From contig NZ_JQGJ02000002.1 in the NCBI RefSeq assembly GCF_000802155.2, positions 496,001 to 560,000 on the forward strand: a stretch of DNA of 64,000 nt. The letters are read 5' to 3'. A program made the position numbers and the translations under genes. Source of the DNA: Pseudomonas frederiksbergensis (GTDB lineage: Bacteria; Pseudomonadota; Gammaproteobacteria; Pseudomonadales; Pseudomonadaceae). The notes below the pieces were generated by a model. The model made no database searches and was not told the DNA's origin. It saw only the letters and a list, made by a program, of their open reading frames with translations. Below are positions 47,327 through 56,888 of the stretch, piece by piece. Positions within the stretch are counted from its first letter, which is position 1, and each line of letters starts with the position of its first letter.

Positions 47327-47762
47327 AGGTAAATCTCCGACGGATGAGAACGAGAAGGATGGTCAGGATGCTGAACACGCCCAGCGATAACAGTGGTAGC
47401 GGAATACCACTAAGAATGGTCATGTCGGCGCCAGAGCAGGACGGACCGGCCCCGCAGGGTTTGATGGTTTCGGGGATCAGTCCGAAATAAAGCAGGTTGT
47501 GATAGAGCGCGATGAGCCAGCCCATAACGGCTAATGGCAATGCATAACGCCAAACGCCCGCGTCCGACATGCTGCAAGCAACACCCAGCACCAGGACGAG
47601 CGGGAACATGAATGCGCGTTGAAACCAACAAAGAACACAGGGCACTTGCCCCATGACTTCGCCAACGAACAACACGGCAAGTGTTGATATAAGCGCAAGC
47701 AGCCATGCGCAGAGCAGGAGCGCCCATACCCCGGATTGACGTGGTAGGTGTGTGGTTTCCAT
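47319..47762 (-). CDS. dsbB: Disulfide bond formation protein DsbB
   Basis: A 147-residue inner-membrane protein with four helices, the CVLC motif in the first periplasmic loop and a second Cys pair around PCGAGPSC in the second loop, as in DsbB. It reoxidises its DsbA-type partner, encoded directly downstream. A MerR-type operator lies about 70 bases upstream on the same strand. Confidence 0.92.
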   Translation of the reverse strand: METTHLPRQSGVWALLLCAWLLALISTLAVLFVGEVMGQVPCVLCWFQRAFMFPLVLVLGVACSMSDAGVWRYALPLAVMGWLIALYHNLLYFGLIPETIKPCGAGPSCSGADMTILSGIPLPLLSLGVFSILTILLVLIRRRFTYE

Positions 47763-47828
47763 CGGATCAAAACCCTTTATGTCGCATGGTAAGGGCGAAC
47801 ACGGATTTGCTAATCGCCTGAAGCGAGT

Positions 47829-47859
47829 AGAATGAAGGTTCTAGCCACTATAAGGTCAA
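47829..47859 (-). promoter_or_regulatory. MerR-type promoter/operator for dsbBA
   Basis: On the minus strand, TTGACC (47859-47854), a 19-base spacer containing ACCTTATAGTGGCTAGAACCT (47856-47836), and -10 CATTCT (47834-47829). It fires away from the merR gene, whose start codon is only six bases past its edge, so the regulator probably also controls its own level here. Confidence 0.85.
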
Positions 47860-47864
47860 GCGAA

Positions 47865-48272
47865 ATGAGTGTGGCCACTTACACGGTCGGTGCCTTGGCG
47901 AAGGCGACCGATACCAAAGCGGTAACCATCCGCTATTACGAGCAGTCAGGGCTGCTTCCTTCAGCAGGAAGATCACCATCTGGCTACCGCTTTTACACGG
48001 ATGGAGAGCGCAACCGGCTATTGTTCATTCGCCGCAGCCGCGCATTGGGTTTCAGCCTGGATGATATTCGTGAGTTGCTGGACCTTGCTGATCGACGCGA
48101 TGCCTCTTGTGCTGCGGTGGACGCAAAAGTCGAAGGGCAATTAGAGCAGGTGCGAATGCGTATTCGAGACTTACAAGGTTTAGAAGCCGAACTGACACGA
48201 CTCAGCGCTTGCTGTCAGGGTGGTGTTATAGAGCAATGCCGCATCATTGAGTCGCTGTCGAATCGCAGTTAA
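47865..48272 (+). CDS. cadR: MerR family Cd(II)/Pb(II)-responsive regulator
   Basis: A 135-residue regulator: MerR helix-turn-helix at the N-terminus (VGALAKATDTKAVTIRYYEQ), a dimerising helix, and metal-binding cysteines in DASCAAVD and in the C-terminal ACCQGGVIEQC. This arrangement is typical of CadR/PbrR. I start at the ATG at 47865; the ATG at 47832 would lie inside the -10/operator. Three operators of its type are present in the window. Confidence 0.9.
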   Translation: MSVATYTVGALAKATDTKAVTIRYYEQSGLLPSAGRSPSGYRFYTDGERNRLLFIRRSRALGFSLDDIRELLDLADRRDASCAAVDAKVEGQLEQVRMRIRDLQGLEAELTRLSACCQGGVIEQCRIIESLSNRS

Positions 48273-48311
48273 CTGACGAAGCATTTCGTAAAAAATGTAA
48301 AGGCAGCAGAA

Positions 48312-48332
48312 TGGCGGCATTTAGTGCCGCCA
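48312..48332. terminator. Hairpin between merR and arsJ
   Basis: TGGCGGCA (48312-48319) pairs perfectly with TGCCGCCA (48325-48332) over a five-base loop. It lies between two convergent genes and probably terminates transcription in both directions, although the T-run is short. Confidence 0.6.
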
Positions 48333-48353
48333 GAAAAGGACCAAGAGACTATT

Positions 48354-49571
48354 TCAGTGACTTGCATGCCGGGGCAATGCAACTGAAATCAAAGCTGCAA
48401 GCAGCACGAAGACACTCGATATCCATAAGCACGCACCCAGACCATACACCTGATAAACCCAGCCGGAGAGCACCGTGCCGATCAACCGGCCCATGGCGTT
48501 CGACATGTAATAAAACCCAACATCCAGCGACACGCCGTCTTCCTTGGCATATGACACGATCAGGTAGCTGTGCAGCGACGAATTCACCGCAAACAGCACA
48601 CCAAAAACCATGAGACCGCCTAGCAGTACCGTCTGCGGTGACCACCCGGCGTTGAGCCCAAGCGCAATCAATGCCGGCAGCCCCGCCAGGACAAGTGTCC
48701 ACACAAAGGCCGCACGCCCATCCGGGACATGCCCACTCTTCTTGCCGGTGATGCTGGGAGCGAAAGACTGCACGATGCCGTAACCAATCACCCAGGCCGC
48801 CAGGAAGCCGCCCACCTTCCAGAAATCCCAGCCGAAGACGCTGCTCAAGTACACCGGCAAAGCCACCACGAACCAGACATCCCGGGCACCGAATAGGAAC
48901 ATCCGCGCCGCCGAAAGAATGTTGATCGCCCGACTCTTGGACAGGATGTCGCGAAACTTGGGTTTGGCTTTTGCCTTGCCCAGGTCCTTCTTCAACAACA
49001 TCACGCTGCTGATCCAGATCACGGCCAGGACACCCGCCATGGCCAGCAAAGCGCCTTTGAAGCCGATCAGGGCCAGCAAGGCTCCGCCAAGAAAGAAGCC
49101 AACACCCTTGAGTGCGTTCTTCGAGCCGGTGAGGATCGCCACCCATTGGTAAAGCTTGCCCTGCTGACCATCGGGGACCAACAGCTTGATCGAGCTTTTG
49201 GCGCTCATCTTGTTCAGGTCTTTGGCAATCCCAGACAGCGCCTGGGCACCCATCACCCAGGGGATGGTCAGCCAGGCCACCGGAACCGTAAGCATCAGCA
49301 ATGCTGCGACCTGGATGCCCAGCCCGATGTTCATGGTCCGGTTAAGACCCAGCCTGGCGCCGAGGTAACCACCCACCAGATTGGTGATCACACCAAAGAT
49401 TTCGTAGAACAGAAATAACGCGGCGATTTGCAGCGGGCTGTAGCCCAACGCGTGAAAGTGCAGCACCACCAACATGCGCAGGGCGCCGTCGGTGAGGGTG
49501 AAGGCCCAGTAGTTGCCCGTCACGAGCAGGTACTGCCGCACTTCCGGAGCAAGGGCTGACAAGGCTTTCAT
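48354..49571 (-). CDS. arsJ: ArsJ, organoarsenical efflux permease (MFS)
   Basis: A 405-residue major facilitator with 12 predicted helices. The N-terminus (EVRQYLLVTGNYWAFTLTDG) and the segment MSAKSSIKLLVPDGQQG are as in ArsJ. ArsJ exports 1-arseno-3-phosphoglycerate made by the partner dehydrogenase and so removes arsenate. The gene follows the GAPDH gene by nine bases, the conserved arrangement. Confidence 0.93.
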   Translation of the reverse strand: MKALSALAPEVRQYLLVTGNYWAFTLTDGALRMLVVLHFHALGYSPLQIAALFLFYEIFGVITNLVGGYLGARLGLNRTMNIGLGIQVAALLMLTVPVAWLTIPWVMGAQALSGIAKDLNKMSAKSSIKLLVPDGQQGKLYQWVAILTGSKNALKGVGFFLGGALLALIGFKGALLAMAGVLAVIWISSVMLLKKDLGKAKAKPKFRDILSKSRAINILSAARMFLFGARDVWFVVALPVYLSSVFGWDFWKVGGFLAAWVIGYGIVQSFAPSITGKKSGHVPDGRAAFVWTLVLAGLPALIALGLNAGWSPQTVLLGGLMVFGVLFAVNSSLHSYLIVSYAKEDGVSLDVGFYYMSNAMGRLIGTVLSGWVYQVYGLGACLWISSVFVLLAALISVALPRHASH

Positions 49572-49580
49572 GACCGCTCC

Positions 49581-50585
49581 TCAGACTGCCAGGCCGACCA
49601 GTTTGGCCAGTTCGACGGCGCGGTTGGCATAACCCCATTCGTTGTCGTACCAGGCATAGAGTTTGACCTGGGTGCCGTTGATGACCATCGTCGACAGCGC
49701 ATCGATGATCGATGAGCGCGGGTCGGTACGGTAATCGATGGACACCAACGGACGCTCCTCAAAACCGAGGATGCCTTTCAGTTCGTTCTCGGAAGCGTTC
49801 TTGAGGAACTGATTCACTTCTTCGACAGTGGTAGCCCGCTCGACTTCAAAGACACAGTCAGTCAGCGAAGCGTTGGCCAGCGGCACGCGTACGGCGTGAC
49901 CATTCAGGCGCCCACGCAGCTCCGGGAAGATTTCGGCGATGGCGGTGGCCGAGCCGGTGCTGGTCGGAATCAGGCTCATGCCCGAAGCACGTGCACGGCG
50001 TAGATCCTTGTGCGGCTGATCGAGAATGCTTTGGGTGTTGGTCAGGTCATGAATAGTGGTGATCGAGCCGTGGCGAATGCCCAGTTTTTCGTGGATGACT
50101 TTCACGACGGGCGCCAAACAGTTGGTGGTGCACGAAGCCGCGGTGACGATGCGGTGCAGCGCAGGATCGAACAGGTGCTGGTTGACGCCCATGACGACGT
50201 TCAAAGCGCCCTGCTCTTTCACTGGAGCGCAGACCACTACACGCTTGACGCCCTGATCCAGGTAGGCCTGCAACACGGCCACGGTTTTCATTTTGCCGCT
50301 GGCCTCGATCACCAGATCGCAGCCCGACCAATCTGTCCCGGCAATCGATTTGTTGGCCGTTACTTTGATCCGTTTTCCGTCGATGACGACGTTGTCGCCG
50401 TCGGCGGTGGCCTCATTGCTCCAACGGCCATGCACCGAGTCGAAGTTGATCAGGTGCGCATGGGTTACTGCATCCCCCGCTGGATCGTTGATCTGCACGA
50501 ACTCGAACTCAGGCCAGTTCCAGGCTGCTCGTAGAGCAAGGCGACCGATCCGGCCAAAACCATTGATGCCAATTTTAATAGTCAT
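49581..50585 (-). CDS. ArsJ-associated glyceraldehyde-3-phosphate dehydrogenase
   Basis: A 334-residue GAPDH with the NAD-binding start [18 protein letters not shown] and the catalytic [10 protein letters not shown]. In ars clusters this enzyme couples arsenate to glyceraldehyde 3-phosphate, forming the unstable 1-arseno-3-phosphoglycerate that ArsJ exports. Placement directly before arsJ supports this rather than a glycolytic role. Confidence 0.94.
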   Translation of the reverse strand: MTIKIGINGFGRIGRLALRAAWNWPEFEFVQINDPAGDAVTHAHLINFDSVHGRWSNEATADGDNVVIDGKRIKVTANKSIAGTDWSGCDLVIEASGKMKTVAVLQAYLDQGVKRVVVCAPVKEQGALNVVMGVNQHLFDPALHRIVTAASCTTNCLAPVVKVIHEKLGIRHGSITTIHDLTNTQSILDQPHKDLRRARASGMSLIPTSTGSATAIAEIFPELRGRLNGHAVRVPLANASLTDCVFEVERATTVEEVNQFLKNASENELKGILGFEERPLVSIDYRTDPRSSIIDALSTMVINGTQVKLYAWYDNEWGYANRAVELAKLVGLAV

Positions 50586-50608
50586 GTTGTCGTGCTCTGT
50601 CTCTGGTG

Positions 50609-51121
50609 TCAGTGGGCGTTCGTCTGGGTGTCGAACTGGCCGATGTATTCAATGTGGGCGGGATGCTGGATGGCACGCGGACGCAACGACTGGACATCAC
50701 GAATGGCATCGCTGAAGAGCACGCCGGTTTCGATCAACAGTTGAGCGGCGACCAAACCGGTACGGCCCGAACCGCCTTTGCAATGAATGGCGATGGTTTT
50801 CCCTTCAGTCAGCAGTTGCTTGAGTCGCGGGACGTGCTGCGCCCATGCGGCGTTGAAAGCCTCACCAGGTGCTTGATCGTCTTCTATCGGTAGGTGAAAC
50901 CACTCGATGTCGAGCATCTGGCACTCTTCCGGCAGCAGGTCGATCTCGTTCTGAAGCAACTCCTCGGTTGGCATCAGCGTCAGCAATGCCGAGACACCAG
51001 CGTCTTTAAGCGTTTGCAGCGCCTCGAAAGGCCGGGTGCCCTTTGTGCCAGGGCAAGGGGTGAAGATCAGCTGGCCTTTGAACTGCACCAAGGGCAAAAC
51101 GGAGTATGGATGCTGTTGCAC
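50609..51121 (-). CDS. Dual-specificity/tyrosine phosphatase-like protein in the ars operon
   Basis: A 170-residue protein with the active-site loop [11 protein letters not shown] (the Cys-x5-Arg signature of protein tyrosine phosphatases) at about residues 116-126. It is the first gene of the operon with GAPDH and arsJ, 23 bases upstream. Relatives are found regularly in ars clusters, with unclear role. Confidence 0.85.
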   Translation of the reverse strand: MQQHPYSVLPLVQFKGQLIFTPCPGTKGTRPFEALQTLKDAGVSALLTLMPTEELLQNEIDLLPEECQMLDIEWFHLPIEDDQAPGEAFNAAWAQHVPRLKQLLTEGKTIAIHCKGGSGRTGLVAAQLLIETGVLFSDAIRDVQSLRPRAIQHPAHIEYIGQFDTQTNAH

Positions 51122-51420
51122 GATGAAGAATCCTCAAAAAAATGCACCGAACTGAACGGTGCCGTGAGCTGCGCAGCCCAACTGAACACAACGTAGATGC
51201 CGAGAAACCAAGGACGGGAGCAGCCATTCATTCGGCTTCAATATATACGATAAAACAAATATAAGAACATTTGACGTCAGGGCTCCTCATCATCCTGACG
51301 GAGCGACGGCCAAGAGATATTTCAGAGTACCGATGTGAAAACCGTTGGCACGATGGCTTCCAATCCTAAAAGTGATAAGTATGTCATCCAGCAAACGCAC
51401 CCGACTCATTCGAAAATACA

Positions 51421-51454
51421 TATATGCATATTTTGTAATATGCCTGTCATTACG
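51421..51454 (+). promoter_or_regulatory. Promoter-like block repeated at 55115
   Basis: TATTTTGTAATATGCCTGTCAT (part of 51429-51450) is nearly the same as AATTTTGTAATAAGCTTGTCAT at 55121-55142, which stands before a small exported protein gene. Both are preceded by TATATG. The duplicate here faces only a fecR fragment, so it may be an orphan promoter. Confidence 0.4.
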
Positions 51455-51575
51455 CAGGCGCTAATCTCACTCTGACGGTCACTCAAGCAGGAGGCTGAAA
51501 TGAAGGAGCCAGTTGTGAACAGCTTGCCGGCACCAGGCGTTCGCCTTTGCTGCCGGATGCTTCGGAATCATCGCC

Positions 51576-51815
51576 TTGAATAACGCTCCAGACCATGAAA
51601 CTCCCAAGAACGACGTGTCTCCGGTTCCATGCGCTGAGCAATTGAAGAGCGAAGCCCAAGACTGGATCGTGCGCCTCACTTCAGGGCGCGCGACCACGAC
51701 TGATGCCAACGCTCTCAATGCTTGGTGCCAACGTAGTCCTGCGCATGCCCACGCGTTTGCAGAGGCAAAAGCTCTTTGGCATGCCTTGAAAAGTGCGGCA
51801 CAAAGCTCGTTCTAG
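51576..51815 (+). pseudogene. FecR-type anti-sigma N-terminal fragment (DUF4880)
   Basis: A 79-residue frame whose middle (EAQDWIVRLTSGRATTTDAN, then WCQRSPAHAHAFAEAKALW) matches the DUF4880 domain at the N-terminus of FecR-like regulators. It stops soon after; the periplasmic sensor domain and a partner sigma factor are missing. It is a leftover in the gap between two arsenic operons. The region 51122-51575 otherwise holds promoter sequence only. Confidence 0.7.
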
Positions 51816-51836
51816 CCGAAAACGATGCCCCCCCTT

Positions 51837-52553
51837 TCAAATCGACCGCTGGTTAACACGCTTCATCAGTTCCTCTGCGGACTCCTTGCGCTCAGAATAA
51901 CGATCCACCAGATAGTCCTGACGGTCGCGAAGCAGCAGCGTGAATTTCACCAACTCCTCCATCACGTCCACGACACGGTCATAGAACGCAGAAGGTTTCA
52001 TCCGGCCTTGATCGTCGAATTCCATATAGGCCTTCGGCACGGAGGATTGGTTGGGGATGGTGAACATGCGCATCCAACGTCCCAGCACTCGCAGCTGATT
52101 GACCACGTTGAACGATTGCGAGCCACCGCACACCTGCATGACCGCCAGGGTTTTACCTTGGGTCGGGCGTACCGCGCCCATGGCCAGCGGCACCCAATCG
52201 ATCTGCGCCTTAAACACTGCGCTCATGTTTCCGTGACGCTCTGGAGAGCACCAGACCTGCCCCTCGGACCACAGCATCAGCTCGCGCAGTTCCTTCACGC
52301 GTGGATGGTCCTCGGGGGCGTCATCTGGCAGCGGTAAACCAGACGGATTGAAAATCCGCGTCTCGGCGCCGAAGTGTTCCAGCAGTCGAGCGGCCTCCTC
52401 CACCAACAGACGACTGAAGGAGCGCTCACGAGTGGACCCGTACAGCAGCAAGATGCGCGGTTTGTGGATGGAGGTCTTTTCGATACCGAGCTTGTCTGCC
52501 GAGGGAAGATCAGCCAGGTCGGTATCGAGTTGAGGAATAGCGTCATCAAACAT
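51837..52553 (-). CDS. arsH: ArsH, NADPH-dependent FMN reductase / methylarsenite oxidase
   Basis: A 238-residue flavoprotein with the FMN-binding [20 protein letters not shown] and the conserved [20 protein letters not shown]. ArsH oxidises trivalent organoarsenicals to less toxic pentavalent forms. I choose the ATG at 52553, giving an eight-base overlap with acr3; upstream extension would be longer than usual. Confidence 0.94.
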   Translation of the reverse strand: MFDDAIPQLDTDLADLPSADKLGIEKTSIHKPRILLLYGSTRERSFSRLLVEEAARLLEHFGAETRIFNPSGLPLPDDAPEDHPRVKELRELMLWSEGQVWCSPERHGNMSAVFKAQIDWVPLAMGAVRPTQGKTLAVMQVCGGSQSFNVVNQLRVLGRWMRMFTIPNQSSVPKAYMEFDDQGRMKPSAFYDRVVDVMEELVKFTLLLRDRQDYLVDRYSERKESAEELMKRVNQRSI

Positions 52554-53619
52554 AGTCTTTGTCCTGCGCAACGGTGTTCTTGGATTCATCGAACCAGCGA
52601 CGTTTCAGCCAGAGGGCCACACCGACCAGGGAAATCAATACCGGCACCTCTACCAACGGTCCAATCACCGTGGCGAAAGCGATCGGGGAAGCCAGGCCGA
52701 AGGTGGCAATGGCCACGGCAATCGCCAGTTCGAAGTTATTGCTGGCGGCTGTAAAAGCCAGTGCGGTGGTACGTGGGTAGTCAGCTTCGAGTAATTTGCC
52801 CATCCAGAAGCTGATGAAAAACATCACCACGAAGTAGATCGTCAGTGGAATGGCGATGCGCAACACATCCAGGGGCAACTGCAGCACCACGTCGCCCTTG
52901 AGGCTGAACATGGCCACGATAGTCAAGAGCAGCGCCACCAGCGTCAGCGGGCTAATCTTTGGAATGAAGCGCTCCTGAAACCAGGCTTCGCCTTTACGAG
53001 CGATGAGGATCTTGCGGGTCAGTAATCCTGCCAGGAATGGCACACCCAGGTAGATCAGCACCGACTCGGCAATGCTGACAAAGCTGGTTTCAATCACGCT
53101 GCCTTCCAGTCCGAACAGCGGTGGCAACAGCCCCAAGAAGACCCAGGCATACAGACTGAAAAACAGGATCTGAAAAATGCTGTTGAAGGCCACGAGTCCG
53201 GCGACGTACTGATTGTTGCCACCCGCGATCTGGTTCCAGACCAAGACCATCGCGATGCAACGAGCCAAACCGATGAGGATCAGACCGGTCATGTACTCCG
53301 GCTGGTCCCGCAGGAAGATGATCGCCAGTGCAAACATCAGCACCGGGCCGATGACCCAGTTCTGGACCAACGACAAAACGAGGATGCGCTTGTCCTTGAA
53401 GACCTCCGGCAGTTCCTCATAACGAACCTTGGCCAGAGGCGGATACATCATCACGATCAAGCCGATAGCGATGGGGATATTGGTTGTGCCCACAGAAAGA
53501 CTGTTGAGCCACTGCGGCCAGCCTTCGAACAGACTCCCCAGACCGATGCCCAAAGCCATGGCGAGAAAAATCCACAGCGTCAGGTAACGGTCCAGAAATG
53601 AAAGGCGGCTTTTACTCAT
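52546..53619 (-). CDS. acr3: Acr3 arsenite efflux permease
   Basis: A 357-residue transporter with ten helices. The conserved TM4 segment with the essential Cys is present as [20 protein letters not shown], and KRRWF ends the last loop. It expels arsenite. The ATG at 53619 has AGGAG eight bases before it, better than the ATG at 53625. It overlaps arsH and follows the arsC at 53637. Confidence 0.95.
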   Translation of the reverse strand: MSKSRLSFLDRYLTLWIFLAMALGIGLGSLFEGWPQWLNSLSVGTTNIPIAIGLIVMMYPPLAKVRYEELPEVFKDKRILVLSLVQNWVIGPVLMFALAIIFLRDQPEYMTGLILIGLARCIAMVLVWNQIAGGNNQYVAGLVAFNSIFQILFFSLYAWVFLGLLPPLFGLEGSVIETSFVSIAESVLIYLGVPFLAGLLTRKILIARKGEAWFQERFIPKISPLTLVALLLTIVAMFSLKGDVVLQLPLDVLRIAIPLTIYFVVMFFISFWMGKLLEADYPRTTALAFTAASNNFELAIAVAIATFGLASPIAFATVIGPLVEVPVLISLVGVALWLKRRWFDESKNTVAQDKDYV

Positions 53620-53636
53620 GATCATTGCTCCTGTGG

Positions 53637-54107
53637 TTACAGCGTGCCAATGAGAGCCAGCTCTGCCTTGAGCTGCTCGGCATTCAGTTGAGAAAGCGGT
53701 AAAGCCAGGAAGGCTTGGATACGGGTTTTGATCTGCTCCAGGGTGGCTTCAAACGCCGCCTCTATCTCTTCCTGAGTTCCGTGGTATTCCGAAGGGTCAG
53801 CCAACCCCCAGTGGGCCTTGGTGGCCGGCCCGAAAAAGACAGGACATGCCTCCCCGGCAGCCTTGTCGCATACCGTGATGACGAAATCAGGTGCCAAGTT
53901 CATATGGGCATCACTGGACTTGCTGGACAGCCCGAGCGTCGAGATACCGGCCTTTTCCAACGTTTTGAGACTCAGCGGGTGCACTTCGCCTTTGGGTTGA
54001 CTACCCGCGCTGTAGGCTTTCATGCCGTCAGGCGCCAAATGATTGAAGACCGCCTCACAAAGGATGCTACGGCAGCTGTTGGCAGTGCAGAGAAAAAGGA
54101 TTTTCAT
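53637..54107 (-). CDS. arsC: Arsenate reductase ArsC, low-molecular-weight phosphatase type (copy 1)
   Basis: A 156-residue enzyme with the catalytic loop [10 protein letters not shown] at the N-terminus and the second and third site in [15 protein letters not shown], as in thioredoxin/glutathione-linked LMW-type ArsC. It reduces arsenate to arsenite for export by Acr3. A second, different ArsC lies two genes upstream. Confidence 0.93.
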   Translation of the reverse strand: MKILFLCTANSCRSILCEAVFNHLAPDGMKAYSAGSQPKGEVHPLSLKTLEKAGISTLGLSSKSSDAHMNLAPDFVITVCDKAAGEACPVFFGPATKAHWGLADPSEYHGTQEEIEAAFEATLEQIKTRIQAFLALPLSQLNAEQLKAELALIGTL

Positions 54108-54134
54108 CGAGCGGTCTCATAGTCGAGGGCGGAA

Positions 54135-54506
54135 TCAAGCGACCTTGTTTTCACAGCACACAGCTGCACGTTCAGGACGGTCACCCATTTCATCAAGGCG
54201 CTTGGCATCAGGGCTTAACCAATGCTTGTTGCTTTCGAACGTAATCGTCAGCACTTGATGAACCCAATCGGGGAGATTTGGGTGCAGCCGGTAATAAACC
54301 CATTGGCCTTGCCGACGGTCCGAAAGCAGACCACACGTGCGCAACTGCGCCAGATGCCTGGATATTTTTGGCTGACTCTCGTTCAACGCGCAGGTCAGTT
54401 CGCAGACACAAAGCTCCCCTTCCCGCGTGATGAGCAGCATGGTGCGGACACGGGTTTCATCAGCCAGGCATTTAAAAACAGTGGTGGGTGTCAGATGGTC
54501 AGCCAT
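54135..54506 (-). CDS. arsR: ArsR arsenite-responsive repressor
   Basis: A 123-residue SmtB/ArsR protein with the As(III) site ELCVCELTCAL in the DNA-recognition helix region and QPKISRHLAQLRTCGLL as recognition part. The tail AAVCCENKVA adds a further Cys pair. It lies between the two arsC genes and is expected to repress this five-gene operon. Confidence 0.94.
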   Translation of the reverse strand: MADHLTPTTVFKCLADETRVRTMLLITREGELCVCELTCALNESQPKISRHLAQLRTCGLLSDRRQGQWVYYRLHPNLPDWVHQVLTITFESNKHWLSPDAKRLDEMGDRPERAAVCCENKVA

Positions 54507-54514
54507 ATGGATTC

Positions 54515-54928
54515 TCAGCGTTTGGTTTTCACCAAGACAAACATCTTGATGCGCTCATGAATTTCATGAAGCGTGTGGCGAAATGCGTCGGGCTTGGTGC
54601 TGGCGACCGGATCCTCGAAACTCCAAGCCAACACTTCGCCAGCACCCGGTAAGGATTGGCACTCCGCTGCTGCTTTATCGCACAACGTGATGACGAAATC
54701 GAAACGCTCACCTCGAAACTCGTCGATCGACTTACTACGCAGCCCTTCGGTACTCACCCCAAGGTGGGAGAGCGCGTCAAAGGTACGTGGATCGACCTGG
54801 GTGGGAACGGTGCCGGCGCTGAACGCCTCGAAATGCTCCGAATCGGTATGGCGCAGCAGCGCTTGCGCCAACTGCGAGCGGGCAGCGTTGGCGGTACAAA
54901 TGAACAGAACACGGGTTTTGCTGGTCAT
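54515..54928 (-). CDS. arsC: Arsenate reductase ArsC, low-molecular-weight phosphatase type (copy 2)
   Basis: A 137-residue enzyme with FICTANAARSQLA as catalytic loop and ITLCDKAAAECQSLPG as second site. It is shorter and clearly different from copy 1. The start at 54928 (MTSKTRVLF) fits the family; a 17-residue extension to 54979 does not. It is the first gene of the arsC-arsR-arsC-acr3-arsH operon. Confidence 0.9.
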   Translation of the reverse strand: MTSKTRVLFICTANAARSQLAQALLRHTDSEHFEAFSAGTVPTQVDPRTFDALSHLGVSTEGLRSKSIDEFRGERFDFVITLCDKAAAECQSLPGAGEVLAWSFEDPVASTKPDAFRHTLHEIHERIKMFVLVKTKR

Positions 54929-55114
54929 CGTGGAGATCTCAGCTAACATACGGTTTTTCGAATATACGTTTCCATGCATGAGCAGTAAAGCCGTAGGCCG
55001 AAGAAAACTCTGAAAAAGTCATATTCTCCGTTCACTCCACTGCCAAGCCTCACATTTACTGGGATAGCACAAAATTACCCAGCAGAACTTCAGCGTGTGT
55101 ATCTGGAAAATCGG

Positions 55115-55147
55115 ATATATGAATTTTGTAATAAGCTTGTCATGCAC
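55115..55147 (+). promoter_or_regulatory. Promoter-like block before the small exported protein
   Basis: TATATGAATTTTGTAATAAG followed by CTTGTCATGCAC. The block shares 18-20 bases with the one at 51421. It lies about 50 bases upstream of the start codon at 55194 and is a likely promoter or operator of that gene. Confidence 0.45.
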
Positions 55148-55193
55148 TTGGGGGTAGCCTCGGCTCCGATCCAACCAACCTGGAGCCTGAGAG

Positions 55194-55466
55194 ATGAAAA
55201 AACTGACAATCACCATTGCCTTGCTGGCCAGCCTGTTTACAGGCATCAGCTTCGCGAGCCAGTACGACAAGCCCGGATTCTTTACCAAAGTGGAAGACGG
55301 CCGCCTTTGGGTCTTCTATTCAGGCTCAGAACAGTTGAAGGAATTCAAGGCGCACGGCGAGCCGGCCAAGCAGTACACGGCAGTCGGGGCAGGCCCAGAG
55401 GGGATGACCGTTAAGTCCGGTGACGAGAAAGCGCTCAAAGACTATTTGAGTAGGGTTAAGAAATAA
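55194..55466 (+). CDS. Small exported protein, 90 aa
   Basis: Signal peptide MKKLTITIALLASLFTGISF, cleaved near FAS-Q, followed by a 65-residue periplasmic domain rich in Lys and Gly. No Cys and no known motif. It sits alone between two minus-strand arsenic operons and ends before a strong hairpin. The role in arsenic stress is unknown. Confidence 0.8.
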   Translation: MKKLTITIALLASLFTGISFASQYDKPGFFTKVEDGRLWVFYSGSEQLKEFKAHGEPAKQYTAVGAGPEGMTVKSGDEKALKDYLSRVKK

Positions 55467-55471
55467 GACAG

Positions 55472-55511
55472 CTACCCGGATCCACCCTGAAACAAGGGGT
55501 GGATCCGGTAG
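55472..55511. terminator. Bidirectional terminator
   Basis: CTACCCGGATCCACCC (55472-55487) pairs with GGGTGGATCCGGTAG (55497-55511), with one bulged base, over a nine-base loop. It separates the exported protein gene from the convergent flavoprotein gene. Confidence 0.85.
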
Positions 55512-55518
55512 ATGGATG

Positions 55519-56874
55519 CTAGCCTTTGCAACAACCAGGCGAGGCCCGAGAAGCAACTTCAACCGCGTCGCCTCCAGCCCCACAACAAGAGCGCTGAACT
55601 GGCGAAACCTCCGATCGATCATCAGCCTCATCGAAGTTCGAGTTGCAAATGCCAGTCTCCGGAAGGACCAGCTCAACCCTTTTGGCCGCATCCCAATCGC
55701 CGGCCAATGCCGCGACAACAGACCGTATCTGCTCATAGCCCGTCATCAACAAAAACGTTGGTGCTCGGCCATAGCTTTTCATTCCCACAATGAACAAGCC
55801 TTCCTCGGGATGCGACAGCTCTACCGCGCCATGGGGCCTGACCGTACCGCAGCTGTGCTCGTTGGGATCAATCATTGGTGCGAGCAACACAGGGCTTCGG
55901 GTCGCAGGATCGAGTGCGATACGTAGCTCGCTGAGCAGGCTCATGTCAGGGCGGAATCCAGTCGCCACAATCAGCTCGTTCACTGGTGGTAGCACCTGCC
56001 CTCCCGCTTTCACGACCAACCCCTGGCTATTGCTTGCGACTTGATCGATAGCGACATTTTTGAACAACTCGATCACACCGTCATTGAGCAACTGACGAAT
56101 TTTCAGGCCGAGCTTTCCGCGCTCTTCCAATTGGTCATTCGCACCACCACCCAGAATGCGCTCAAGAGAATTACCCCGGATCGCCCAGAGCACTTTGGTT
56201 TGCGGCGCCTCCTGAGTCAGTCGCACCAGATCCTGAAGGGCGTTGAACGCGGAGTGACCACCACCTACCACCAGCACTCTTTTGTTGGCATAACGATTCC
56301 TGGCGCGCCCCAATACCTGCGGAATGCCGTACGTAATGCGTGCTACATGCTCGATCTCGCCCAAAGCAGGGATGCCATGGGCGCCCATCCAGTTGGGTGT
56401 CAGATAGGTGCCCGAGGCATCAATGACAGCGCAGGCCAGCACATCTTGTTCACCCGCTGCTCCTGCGACACGCAGTAAAAAAGGCGCTGCCGATCTGCCC
56501 TGGGTCTTCATCACATCCTGACCGAGGCGCGTGACCGCCAGAACACGGGTCTTAAGTTGCAAATGACGCTTGATCTGGTCCAGGTCCGCGAGCGGTCGAA
56601 CAAACCGGTCCAGCAGTTCACGGCCCGTCGGATACTCGTTTTCCGGTGGTGGAATCCAACCATTGGCGAGCAAAAGCTTGGCCGCCTCCTTGTCCACGTT
56701 GAACTGCCATGGAGAAAACATCTTCACGTGCGCCCACTCTTCAATACTGGACCCGGCTTTCGGGCCAGCTTCCAGAATCAGCGGTGTGAGACCTCTGGCC
56801 AGCAGGTGAGCGGCGGCGGCAAGGCCCACTGGCCCCGCGCCAATGATGGCTACCGGCAGTTGATTGTTCTCCAT
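55519..56874 (-). CDS. FAD/NAD(P)-dependent oxidoreductase of the arsenic cluster
   Basis: A 451-residue flavoprotein with two Rossmann motifs, IGAGPVGLAAAAHLL (FAD, near the N-terminus) and VVGGGHSAFNALQDL (NADPH, about residue 205), and ATGFRPDMSLLSEL. The C-terminal tail has Cys pairs (SCCGAGGD and GCCKG), which could bind As(III). It follows arsN1 by 14 bases. Oxidation of organoarsenicals or thiol reduction are possible, but substrate is unknown. Confidence 0.85.
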   Translation of the reverse strand: MENNQLPVAIIGAGPVGLAAAAHLLARGLTPLILEAGPKAGSSIEEWAHVKMFSPWQFNVDKEAAKLLLANGWIPPPENEYPTGRELLDRFVRPLADLDQIKRHLQLKTRVLAVTRLGQDVMKTQGRSAAPFLLRVAGAAGEQDVLACAVIDASGTYLTPNWMGAHGIPALGEIEHVARITYGIPQVLGRARNRYANKRVLVVGGGHSAFNALQDLVRLTQEAPQTKVLWAIRGNSLERILGGGANDQLEERGKLGLKIRQLLNDGVIELFKNVAIDQVASNSQGLVVKAGGQVLPPVNELIVATGFRPDMSLLSELRIALDPATRSPVLLAPMIDPNEHSCGTVRPHGAVELSHPEEGLFIVGMKSYGRAPTFLLMTGYEQIRSVVAALAGDWDAAKRVELVLPETGICNSNFDEADDRSEVSPVQRSCCGAGGDAVEVASRASPGCCKG

Positions 56875-56888
56875 GTTTGAGTCCTTCT

